Below are positions 25,871 through 33,794 of a DNA stretch of 35,716 nt, piece by piece; position 1 is the stretch's first letter, and the number at the start of each line of letters is the position of its first letter. The translations under genes were made by a program, and so were the position numbers. Where the stretch lies: contig JAAESS010000006.1 of assembly GCA_024229195.1 (NCBI GenBank), positions 1 through 35,716 on the forward strand. The letters are read 5' to 3'. A model generated the notes under the pieces. The model made no database searches, was not told the DNA's origin, and was given only the letters and a program-made list of their open reading frames with translations. Origin of the DNA: Flavobacteriales bacterium. GTDB lineage: Bacteria; Bacteroidota; Bacteroidia; Flavobacteriales; Flavobacteriaceae.

Positions 25871-28096
25871 TTAATTACCCGACCAAGTAGCTTTTAAAAC
25901 TCCTTTTGCAGATTCAACATCAACAATGATGCCCGTTAAATGAGCCATTCCGGATACTTTATCCAAATGATCAGGTCCATCAGCGGCCAGTATATTTACA
26001 TTTACACCTGAAGTTTTATTCGCATGATTTAAGCCTTTCGCATGTTGATGCCCCCAACCATGCGGAACCGCAATAGTTTTTGGCATTAATGTATTTAAAG
26101 CTTTAACAGCGATCCTGATAGAAGCTGTTTCTGAACGTATATCAATTAGGTCCAATTCCTTGAGATCAAGATCTTTCATATCGGCTGGGTGTAAATAGGC
26201 ATAATTGGTAGCTCTCCCTTTTGAGGTCATACGTTCGATATTATGGGTCCAGCTATTATGCGTGGTAACGGCACGTTTGGTGATCAGCTTAAACCGATGT
26301 CTGTTCGCTATTTCTTCTTCAAAATCCTTTGACAATTTTTGTGATTGATCTAGCAATTCTTTCGGAGCTAAACACACTTTTTTATCGTGGGTCATTACTC
26401 TTTCAGGTATAAAACTTCCGGCATTATGTTGTTTTCTTAAAACCCCATCTTTATATTTTTGAAGTTTTTTAAACGAAGATTGTCTGGTAAGTCTTAACAA
26501 TCCATTCAGCAATGCTTCCTGAGGCAGTGTAGCTAATGTTTTTTTGTTTTTCTTGGTATGATAGCTTTGAATTCCACTAAAGAACCTTTGTGCCATTTTT
26601 GAACCAAATATGGGTATTCCGCAAGCCCTTGCAAGATCCAGATAGATAGAGCTTTCGTCACGTTGCTCCTCAACAGGATCAACCACCGCCTTAGTAGCCT
26701 GCATATAAGGTTTTTGCTGAAGGCCGAGCATCAGGGGAAATATAAACGGAAGGTCAGGTCGCTGCAAAGGATCTGTGCATGGCAAAACATAATGCGCTTC
26801 TGAGCTTGTTTCGTTTTGATAGATATCTAAGGTCACTAAAAGTTCTAATTGTTGTAACGCCTTTTTTAATTTCCCTGAATTTGGCATGGTAATCAATGGG
26901 TTTCCACCGGTCACAAAGAGGGCCTTAAGTTGCCCCTCTCCAGGTGTTAGAATTTCATCAGCCATTAAGCCTCCGGGAAAAGCATCATTTACAGAGGTCA
27001 TTCCTCCTACCCTACTTTTATCCTTGCGCATCAGAATGCCATTTTTAACACCAAATTTGATAAAGTCCATCACCCCTTTTCCGACAAGAGTTCCTCCTTT
27101 TTTATCCAGATTTCCAGAAATCGCATTGATCACTTCTTGCAACCAGTAAGCCAATGACCCATTACCGCCCATATTAACTCCGGTTGAACAGTATAAGGCA
27201 GCCCCATTTGCCTTTATGTAAGTGGAAACCATTTTTTTTAAATCCTCTGCCCGAATTCCGGTAACCTCCGCTGTCTTTTCCGGTGACCAATCTTTAACAA
27301 GATCTCGGATAGCCTCTATTCCGCTTGTATGATCTTCAACAAAGTGATCATCTATACCATTTTGATGTATCAGTTCATAAAGAAAAGAGAGGTAAAAAAA
27401 CACATCCGTAGAAGGTCGAATAAACAAATGTTCCCCGGCAACCCTCGCTGTTTCGGTTTTTCTTGGGTCAACAATATAGAGTTTACCCCCTCTTTTTTCC
27501 AGGTTCTTTAATTTTTTACTTGGATTTGGCACCTGTAAAAAAGACCATTTAGATATGATCGGGTTCGCCCCAACAATGATCAAACAATTCACATGATCTA
27601 AATCCGGAAAGGGAAGTGTAAAAGGAAATCCGTAGATCAGTTTTGAGACTGCAAATTTATTCGAACAATCTTGTGTCGAAGAACTATACATACTCTTTGA
27701 CCCTAATCCGGTCATAAAACCTTGCGCAAAAACAGGGTGTAATACACTAAAACCAGCTGCTGTTCCAACATACATACCGATGCTGTCTGCACCATCAGCT
27801 TTATGCAATTGCTTTACCTTATCCCCTATTTCCTGAATGGCCTGCTGCCATGAAACCCGCGAATAAGAGCCGTCTTCTTGTCTTTTCAACGGATATTTTA
27901 AGCGATCAGGTGACTGATACATTTCATGCTGATACAAACCCTTTACACAGGAAAAACCATCTGTAGCCACATGACTCTCATTGGGTTTAATCCCAACGAC
28001 CTTATTATTTTGCGTCTGTATTTCAAGTCCGCAAAGAGACTCACATATTCGGCAAAAGCTATGATGGGTTTTAATTTGATCCTGTTCCAAATGCAT
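25871..28096 (-). CDS. Molybdopterin (bis-MGD) oxidoreductase, single-subunit type
   Basis: Product of 741 aa without a signal peptide, so probably cytoplasmic. Cys15, Cys18, Cys22 (HSFCRICESLCGLE) and Cys50 (GFSCVKG) bind a [4Fe-4S] cluster as in the formate dehydrogenase/nitrate reductase family. SSTQDCSNKFAVSKLIYG places Cys144 close to where the molybdenum ligand of FdhF or NapA lies. INCLIIVGANPI-type (here VNCLIIVGANPI), FVTGGNPLITMPNSGK and a C-terminal pterin dinucleotide-binding domain (YLHPADMKDLDL, VPHGWGHQHAKG) are present. No electron-transfer subunit, cofactor biosynthesis or chaperone gene is nearby. The physiological substrate is unknown; formate or nitrate should not be assumed. 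Its stop is 5 bases from that of the convergent esterase gene. Confidence 0.92.
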   Translation of the reverse strand: MHLEQDQIKTHHSFCRICESLCGLEIQTQNNKVVGIKPNESHVATDGFSCVKGLYQHEMYQSPDRLKYPLKRQEDGSYSRVSWQQAIQEIGDKVKQLHKADGADSIGMYVGTAAGFSVLHPVFAQGFMTGLGSKSMYSSSTQDCSNKFAVSKLIYGFPFTLPFPDLDHVNCLIIVGANPIISKWSFLQVPNPSKKLKNLEKRGGKLYIVDPRKTETARVAGEHLFIRPSTDVFFYLSFLYELIHQNGIDDHFVEDHTSGIEAIRDLVKDWSPEKTAEVTGIRAEDLKKMVSTYIKANGAALYCSTGVNMGGNGSLAYWLQEVINAISGNLDKKGGTLVGKGVMDFIKFGVKNGILMRKDKSRVGGMTSVNDAFPGGLMADEILTPGEGQLKALFVTGGNPLITMPNSGKLKKALQQLELLVTLDIYQNETSSEAHYVLPCTDPLQRPDLPFIFPLMLGLQQKPYMQATKAVVDPVEEQRDESSIYLDLARACGIPIFGSKMAQRFFSGIQSYHTKKNKKTLATLPQEALLNGLLRLTRQSSFKKLQKYKDGVLRKQHNAGSFIPERVMTHDKKVCLAPKELLDQSQKLSKDFEEEIANRHRFKLITKRAVTTHNSWTHNIERMTSKGRATNYAYLHPADMKDLDLKELDLIDIRSETASIRIAVKALNTLMPKTIAVPHGWGHQHAKGLNHANKTSGVNVNILAADGPDHLDKVSGMAHLTGIIVDVESAKGVLKATWSGN

Positions 28097-28268
28097 ATAA
28101 ACTTGATTAATTGCAGATTATCAGTTAATCGAAAATAAGTATAAAACCCGTCATTCACAAAAACCCGCTTTACAGAAGGATAAATACTTTACAAACAGTT
28201 TATCAAAATCAACAAATTAAGACCTCGTCAGGTTTGTTCCTGATCATTCTGGTTTAGGAAATTGACTC

Positions 28269-28688
28269 TTGGGAAACTACTATGGCACCAAAATTTTGGA
28301 GAAATTTGCTGAGCCTATAGGAAGTGTAACTGTTGCTGTGACAGAAGCAGGAGAAAAAGACCCTTTACTAATTGGATCGCCAAAACAATTTCTTGATTTT
28401 GTAGGACATAAAGAAGCATGCGATACTTTACCTGATAATGCTATTTTATTGGTGCCTTCTATTAAATGCCCTGTTCAAATGTTTCGTATTAAAAAAAATA
28501 TCTATGCAACGCAATTTCATCCAGAAGCAGATGGTGACGAATTTATTCTTAGAATAAATACCTATAAAAATTACGGTTATTTTCTCCCTGATCAAGCAGA
28601 TGAGTTGGTTTCAATGGTAAAAGACATTGAAACTCCAATTGCTCAAGAAATCTTAAGACGATTTATTGATACTTATCTCTGCCCTTAG
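28269..28688 (+). pseudogene. 5'-truncated class I glutamine amidotransferase
   Basis: The 139 codons correspond to the C-terminal part of a class I glutamine amidotransferase related to the GMP synthase glutaminase domain: LGNYYGTKILEKFAEPIG, FVGHKEACDTLPDNAILL, CPVQMFRIKK, and YATQFHPEAD with the His and Glu of the catalytic triad. The N-terminal portion of about 100 residues with the nucleophilic Cys is absent. No ATG opens the frame; it is preceded by TGA at 28263-28265, and the codons before that read HSGLGN, where relatives have a C-[YF]-G-x-G nucleophile loop. I take it as a remnant. A real short protein from TTG (28269) would lack amidotransferase activity. Confidence 0.8.
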
Positions 28689-28841
28689 ATATTTATAATA
28701 ATTTAAAACTTCTACTAATGAACCGTAGATCAAAATAATTAAAATCAATTGCAGTTATATTATCGAAAATATTACTTTTACATCACCCAATATGAAACAA
28801 CTAACTGAATAGCGCCGAATGTATAAAGTATTTTTCAAGCT

Positions 28842-29648
28842 ATGATTAAATCTTCATTGTTGTACATGTTTTTGTTCCTTGCTTTGACTTCTGTCGGACA
28901 ACAACGACATGAGTTAAAATGGAAGAACGTTGAAACTATTGAATTTGATTTTCCAACAGAGGACTATACAAGTGACAGTATTTTTTTCTACCATGCACTA
29001 CTCAAAAGAACGGAAAAAGCAGAGCCTCTGGCCGCAGCAGCCTCGTTCTCTTTTACTGATCATGCAAAACCTCTAGACTTATATAATTATTGGGAACAGA
29101 AGGGTGAAGAAGAGTATGATGTCTTACTGACCAAAGTCGCCTATGTTTTAGACAAACCCATTCATTTTTTTACAGAAAAACGATTAGCTGATCCGAGCTA
29201 TATTTCACAAACCATGCCGTCGGCAAAAATCAAAAGGATGGATAGTATCTATCATATTTCTGTAGGATTTGGTGCACCCGAAATAGACTACACGCTTCAT
29301 TTTCATTCTCCTAAAGAATTTGAAAAGCAATATTTAAAACTGAAAAACTATTTCAATAAATATGATGGAATAGCATTATCTCCCAGCCTTATCGTGGTAC
29401 AACATAATTATCAATACGGAAAGGTCATGTTTCAGGAAACAAGTAAGATGTCGATATCAATTACCAGATATTTCCAATTGAATGAAGAGAAGACCCTGGC
29501 TTTTAATTACACTTTAAATTATATCCAGAATATTCCTCCTTCATTTATTGGTGGCAGCGACTTTTTGATCAATAAAATCAAGGAAGGTATAAAGGCCTTG
29601 ATCGACGAGACACAGTACATCTGTAGAACTACGGAAATGACTGAATAG
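28842..29648 (+). CDS. Exported hypothetical protein, 268 aa
   Basis: A signal peptide is clear (MIKSSLLYMFLFLALTSVGQ). The mature protein starts with QRHELKWKNVETIEFDFPTE and contains alternating strands and helices: SIYHISVGFGAPEIDYTLHF in the middle, then SLIVVQHNYQYGKVMFQETS and an FNYTLNYIQNIPPSFIGGSD stretch before a C-terminal helix. I recognise no family or catalytic motif. It is isolated: a pseudogene lies upstream, and the convergent Gfo/Idh gene downstream. The ATG at 28842 gives a complete signal peptide, so the start is secure. Confidence 0.8.
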   Translation: MIKSSLLYMFLFLALTSVGQQRHELKWKNVETIEFDFPTEDYTSDSIFFYHALLKRTEKAEPLAAAASFSFTDHAKPLDLYNYWEQKGEEEYDVLLTKVAYVLDKPIHFFTEKRLADPSYISQTMPSAKIKRMDSIYHISVGFGAPEIDYTLHFHSPKEFEKQYLKLKNYFNKYDGIALSPSLIVVQHNYQYGKVMFQETSKMSISITRYFQLNEEKTLAFNYTLNYIQNIPPSFIGGSDFLINKIKEGIKALIDETQYICRTTEMTE

Positions 29649-29718
29649 ATCCTGTTCTCAAAGCCTTATCTCGTCAAAAGGTAACTAAGAAAAAACTTCG
29701 GTGATAAAGACCGGTTAA

Positions 29719-29741
29719 ATGCCAATAGTGACTTTTGGCAT
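29719..29741. repeat. Small inverted repeat between convergent genes
   Basis: ATGCCAA (29719-29725) pairs with TTGGCAT (29735-29741) around a 9-base loop. It touches the stop codon of the Gfo/Idh gene. There is no T tract, so a terminator role is uncertain. Confidence 0.3.
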
Positions 29742-31315
29742 CAAACTTCGTCAAGACTCCACCCTTTTCGATACATTCTATCTAGGTATTCATTGGCTTT
29801 TTGGTCATTTTTAATTTTCATTGCGTCCGCATCGTAAAGAAAAGTCTTTTGCGAACGCAGTGCAGCTGCATATAAATTTACTGCTTCAGTTATTGGCCAT
29901 GCCTGACGGAATCCACCTTCTATTTGTTTACCCGCTTTTATTCCTTCAACAAATCGTTGTATTCCCGGCATGTTAACTGCACCGGCTTCTGCAGAAACTT
30001 CTTGACTATTTTGAATACCTTCTGAAAGTAAATAAGGGTCTGTTGCTAAAAATCCTCTGGTCATGATCATCCCTTTAGTACCTTTAAACATGATCCCTTC
30101 TGATGGAAAATCGATTCCCTGCTCATAGAACTCTTTCGGAACTGGTGGACGCATGCCGCCATCATACCAAACCAGATCTATAGCAGGACGACCTTCCACA
30201 GCCGGATATTTAAAACGCATGGAACTGGCAAATGGAAAACTAAAATCATTTTTGATCTTATAGGCAGTACCTTTTTCACTGATACCACACACATGGTTAA
30301 AATTCGGCTCAATAATGGTTGGTTTGCCCAGCTTTAAATGCTCAAAAACGGTCCATAAACTATAATGACCCATATCGGCCATAGAGCCGCCTCCGAAGTC
30401 GTACCAGCCCCTAAATGTCATATTCGTATAATGCGGATGATACGGTCTGCTGGCTTCAGGACCTAACCATACATCCCAATCGAAACCATCTGGAACCTTG
30501 GGTGTATCTGTTGGTAATTTTGCGTATTGCGGCCAAACCGGTCGGAAGGACCAATTGTGAACTTCCTGCAATTCTCCGATGGCTCCACTATTGATCCACT
30601 CCATTACTTTTGGCATGTCTGAACCGTTAGAATCCCATGGTTGAAGATGAGTTGTTGCGCTAGATTTATTCGCCATATCAAACACCTTTTTACCCTCTAT
30701 TAATCGGTTTGATAATGGTTTGTGTACTGAGACGGCGATATCGCGTTTTAAGGCTGCAGTACAAATTATTCCGTGCAAGTGATCAGGCGTCATGACCTGA
30801 ATCGCATCAAGGTCTTTTTCCTTCTCAAACAACTCTCGAAAATCGATGTATGCATTACATTTATAATTCTTCCCGGTTTTGGCATAATAGGCATCTACAA
30901 TTTCTTTTCCATTATCTAAGCCTCCCGGAATTGTATTGTTACCACCCGTGGTCCAATTCGGATTACCTATTAATTTTCGCATCTGATCACGCAGTCCGGT
31001 TGGGGCCCAGTCATAGTAATTAATGGCTTTTCTTTGCGGATCACAAACAGCTGTAATTTGTACATCAGCTAATTGAATAATGTCAGGTAATTGGCGCAAC
31101 CCTTGGGTCCCTAAACCAATATAAGCCACATTTATTTTATCGCTTGGAGCAACATGTTTTCCGCCTAATACTGTTGATGGAACAATGGTCAGTCCGATAG
31201 CTGCCGACCCGGCTTCTCCAATAAATTTTCTTCGGTCTATTGAACGTTTAGGAGTGGTTTCAGCAGAACCTTTAGATGACTCTGCTTTAATTGAATTAGG
31301 TTGATTTTTCATCAT
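29741..31315 (-). CDS. Tat-exported Gfo/Idh/MocA family oxidoreductase
   Basis: Product of 524 aa. A twin-arginine motif, SIDRRKFIGEAG (R28, R29), precedes a hydrophobic stretch SAAIGLTIVPSTVLGG, so it is exported folded with its cofactor. The Rossmann motif VAYIGLGTQGLRQ (G67, G69, G72) follows, then VMTPDHLHGI and VHKPLSNR, the family's E-K-P-type active-site block. The C-terminal half has DFGGGSMADMGHYSLW, common in the Bacteroidetes members that resemble GH109-type enzymes. It probably acts on a sugar or glycoside in the periplasm using tightly bound NAD(P). No sugar-uptake genes flank it. Confidence 0.92.
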   Translation of the reverse strand: MMKNQPNSIKAESSKGSAETTPKRSIDRRKFIGEAGSAAIGLTIVPSTVLGGKHVAPSDKINVAYIGLGTQGLRQLPDIIQLADVQITAVCDPQRKAINYYDWAPTGLRDQMRKLIGNPNWTTGGNNTIPGGLDNGKEIVDAYYAKTGKNYKCNAYIDFRELFEKEKDLDAIQVMTPDHLHGIICTAALKRDIAVSVHKPLSNRLIEGKKVFDMANKSSATTHLQPWDSNGSDMPKVMEWINSGAIGELQEVHNWSFRPVWPQYAKLPTDTPKVPDGFDWDVWLGPEASRPYHPHYTNMTFRGWYDFGGGSMADMGHYSLWTVFEHLKLGKPTIIEPNFNHVCGISEKGTAYKIKNDFSFPFASSMRFKYPAVEGRPAIDLVWYDGGMRPPVPKEFYEQGIDFPSEGIMFKGTKGMIMTRGFLATDPYLLSEGIQNSQEVSAEAGAVNMPGIQRFVEGIKAGKQIEGGFRQAWPITEAVNLYAAALRSQKTFLYDADAMKIKNDQKANEYLDRMYRKGWSLDEV

Positions 31316-31488
31316 ATTGGTATCAGGTTAATTTTTAAAGGAAAAAACTAGCTAGGTTTTTAAGTATTCTGTCATACAAGTTATAACATTGCTTCAAAAT
31401 CCCCAAATGATTCATATCATCGAGTTCTATCGTGTTAGAACATGGTCAAAAAAAAAAGAAAATCATACAAAATAACTTCCCTTCTTTA

Positions 31489-31518
31489 TTGAAATTAGAC
31501 CTTCTGTCGCTACATTTG
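31489..31518 (+). promoter_or_regulatory. Bacteroidetes-type promoter of the decayed PSRP gene
   Basis: TTG at 31489-31491, 19-base spacer, TACATTTG at 31511-31518: a full consensus match, 23 bases before the ATG at 31542. It is intact although the gene behind it is broken. Confidence 0.65.
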
Positions 31519-31541
31519 TGATACTATTAAACTTCAGCATT

Positions 31542-32393
31542 ATGAAGGATCAAATTAGTGATATCATATCCATTTTTGTTGTATCAGGAAGAAAAGGAGA
31601 AATAAGGACATACCATTGTTCAAACCTTAATTATAAAGTAACCCGAAAACAAATTAAACGTTAAAATGATTCCTGATGTACGCACAGAAGAAAAGGTCAT
31701 TGAGGTAATCAAACGCGTTAAAAAAGTCAATGGAATACTTACCCATACCATGGTAAATTCTGATATGCGTTCCTTCTTGATCGAGGAGTGTAAAAAGCAA
31801 CAAGTTAAACAGGCAGATCTTATGGGGGGCTTGCAAATATCATTGAAAATGATTTTGGATTGGAATCTGTTAACACTCCGGGTCTCTATCATAAAATTAA
31901 TTCTCGATATTACAAGAGAATCGAAGCGATGGAATACACCCTTTATCGTGATGACGGGCTGAATACTCAGAATTTAAGTAAAGCCGACATCGTAGTTACA
32001 GGAGTTTCAAGATGTGGAAAAACTCCATTAAGTGTTTATATGTCAATGTTTGGTTGGAAGGTAGCCAACGTGCTACTTATAAAAGGAATCGATCCTCCAA
32101 AAGAGTTATTCGAAATCGATAAGAATCGGGTTTTTGGATTAAATATCAATCTAAACCATCTGGTTATCCAGCGACAGAAACGATGGAAAGGCATAGAAAA
32201 TTTATCAAATATGAATTACATTGATTCAAAAGCTGTTGGGCAAGAACTCCAGTTCGCCAAATTTTTATTCAAAAGAGGAGGGTTTACACAAATAAACATT
32301 TCTAACAAGGCCATAGTATCAACTGCAAATGAGATTATCGGATTTATTATTGATCGGTTTGGTGACGAAAATCAATATAACAAGGCCTATTAA
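31542..32393 (+). pseudogene. Frameshifted pyruvate, phosphate dikinase regulatory protein (PSRP/PpsR, DUF299)
   Basis: Spliced across frames, this stretch gives a full-length (about 280 aa) member of the bifunctional kinase/phosphorylase family that regulates pyruvate phosphate dikinase or PEP synthase by ADP-dependent threonine phosphorylation. The ATG frame gives IFVVSGRKGE; it shifts frame near 31602-31605 to GHTIVQTLIIK, meets TAA at 31639-31641, continues PENKLNVKMIPDVRTEEKV and QADLMGG, then shifts again at the G run 31824-31829 (one base short) to LANIIENDFGLESVNTPG, RYYKRIEAMEYTLYRDDG and the nucleotide-binding loop DIVVTGVSRCGKTPLSVYM. Two shifts plus a stop make sequencing error unlikely for all of them. 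The promoter at 31489-31518 is intact. No dikinase gene is in the window. Confidence 0.88.
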
Positions 32394-32405
32394 ATCCCCT
32401 GAAAG

Positions 32406-32732
32406 CTAAGCCAGTTCTTTTTTAGCTGATGATTCGTTTTCTTGCTCTAATTTGAGGATTCTATGATCTACAATAAATGTCGCAAAAGGAAATAAAGATG
32501 CCGCCAGACAAATCAGTGTTTTCATAAGATTCCACTTCTTTTTTCTAGCATAATAAACCACCCAAACACTGTATAAAATAAACAGTAAGCCGTGAATACT
32601 TCCTACAATTTTGTTTGGCAGTCCAATCTCATATCCATACTTAAGAATAACCGTTGGAACTAATAAGAGATAAGAGATACCCTCCAGAATAGCAAGGATG
32701 CGTAATTGACCAAGAACAGTGTTTAATGTCAT
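32406..32732 (-). CDS. DUF3817 family membrane protein
   Basis: Product of 108 aa with three hydrophobic segments. LGQLRILAILEGISYLLLV at the N-terminus, GSIHGLLFILYSVWVVYYARKKKW in the middle and LAASLFPFATFIVDHRIL near the end match the pattern I know from DUF3817, small integral membrane proteins of unknown function. The C-terminal tail is charged and cytoplasmic. Its stop lies 12 bases from the end of the convergent PSRP pseudogene. The ATG at 32730-32732 is the first in the frame. Confidence 0.88.
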   Translation of the reverse strand: MTLNTVLGQLRILAILEGISYLLLVPTVILKYGYEIGLPNKIVGSIHGLLFILYSVWVVYYARKKKWNLMKTLICLAASLFPFATFIVDHRILKLEQENESSAKKELA

Positions 32733-32953
32733 TTTTTAATTTGTAAAGTCAAAGTATGGTACCCATTTTCTGTAAATCATTTTGAGCCCTGCAAAGATCA
32801 AATATTTCTTGCATATTCTCAAATACAATGAATCAAAAATTATTTAAACGCCAATAAATCAAAAACAAGCCCTCTTAGTTGATTTTTCTTATATTTAAGT
32901 CTTTTCAAAGAAAACCATGATCTCTTTCTTTCAAGGACGTAGCGGCAAGAGTC

Positions 32954-33316
32954 CTATTGTTGCATTGATTTTGTCAGACTGTACTCATTTTTCAAATTTT
33001 TATAAACGATTACATTCCATTTTTCACCGTTTTTTAGGGTAAAAGTGATATCGTAATTTCTTCCACTCACTATCTGTGTTTTTACACTTAAAATTTTCTC
33101 AATTTCTGAGTTTGCCTCGATTTCTTTTACCGCATAATTCGCGACATTTTTGACATCATCGTTAATTTCTGATTCGCTCCATCCTCCTGTAATATGGGCC
33201 GGCTTGTCAATTTTATGCTCTTCCATAGGTGGTTGATCATTTTCTTTCTTACTGTTTTGACATGCTAACATTGTAAAGCCAATTATAAGCAGCATGAATA
33301 CATTTCGATTCATCAT
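32954..33316 (-). CDS. Cystatin-like lipoprotein
   Basis: I start it at the ATG at 33314-33316 (120 aa); a frame one codon longer would use TTG. The lipoprotein signal is MMNRNVFMLLIIGFTMLAC with Cys19. After a charged linker the sequence GGWSESEINDDVKNVANYAV is a Gly-containing N-terminal strand and long helix, followed by the strand pair SVKTQIVSGRNYDITFTL, in which QIVSG fits the cystatin Q-x-V-x-G loop, and then GEKWNVIVYKNL, a W-containing hairpin. The order Gly, helix, QxVxG, W loop is that of cystatins, inhibitors of papain-like cysteine proteases. No protease gene is adjacent, and inhibition is inferred from the motif only. The next gene upstream begins 52 bases away. Confidence 0.75.
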   Translation of the reverse strand: MMNRNVFMLLIIGFTMLACQNSKKENDQPPMEEHKIDKPAHITGGWSESEINDDVKNVANYAVKEIEANSEIEKILSVKTQIVSGRNYDITFTLKNGEKWNVIVYKNLKNEYSLTKSMQQ

Positions 33317-33368
33317 CAATATTTTAAATTTTTATTTTGTGGGATCTCATTTTGAGATATCAATAGAC

Positions 33369-33794
33369 TTAACAACATATCTTTTGATACTCACTTTTGT
33401 CAAATACCAAATTCTTAAAGTCATTGAGCCAAACCAAAGGCTCCATTTCATTGTTTTTTATACCTAAATGATTAGAATCCTGAGCAATTCTCAACCATTT
33501 AACCTCTGCATCTGTATACTCGATTTCTGCAAATAAATACATACAACAATTATCATGACAGCCATAAATAGGAGCAATGATATTCAAATTTTGTATTTCA
33601 GAGCTGTGATTAATGTTATTCCATTTTGACATGAGTCGTGGTATGAATTCTTCCCTATATCTTCCAGTTGAAAATTCTAAAGGATATCTTTTTTTTAAGG
33701 AAGCCTGAAAAGGCATACCATCGACATAAATATCCTTATACAAGGCATTTTTATTTCTTTTTAAGTGCGTATTCCGCATTTCTATTGTATTCAT
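33369..33794 (-). CDS. Hypothetical protein, 141 aa, coupled to the META lipoprotein
   Basis: The product has no signal peptide or membrane segment: MNTIEMRNTHLKRNKNALYK is followed by IYVDGMPFQASLKKRY and a central PIYGCHDNCCMYLFAEIEY stretch with three cysteines. KWLRIAQDSNHLG and PLVWLNDFKNLVFDKSEYQ follow, and the last residues are ICC. I do not recognise the family. The start codon overlaps the stop of the upstream gene by one base (TGATG), which implies translational coupling and a related role, but the upstream product is exported and this one is not. The cystatin-like gene lies 52 bases downstream. Confidence 0.75.
   Translation of the reverse strand: MNTIEMRNTHLKRNKNALYKDIYVDGMPFQASLKKRYPLEFSTGRYREEFIPRLMSKWNNINHSSEIQNLNIIAPIYGCHDNCCMYLFAEIEYTDAEVKWLRIAQDSNHLGIKNNEMEPLVWLNDFKNLVFDKSEYQKICC

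Noticed and set aside
31620-31892. Minus-strand frames opposite the PSRP pseudogene
   Set aside because: The plus strand here carries recognisable PSRP segments; the minus frames have no motif and are shadows.
31860-32393. Independent 177-residue P-loop-type protein
   Set aside because: The GVSRCGKTP loop belongs to the PSRP family; the rest of that protein is found upstream in other frames.
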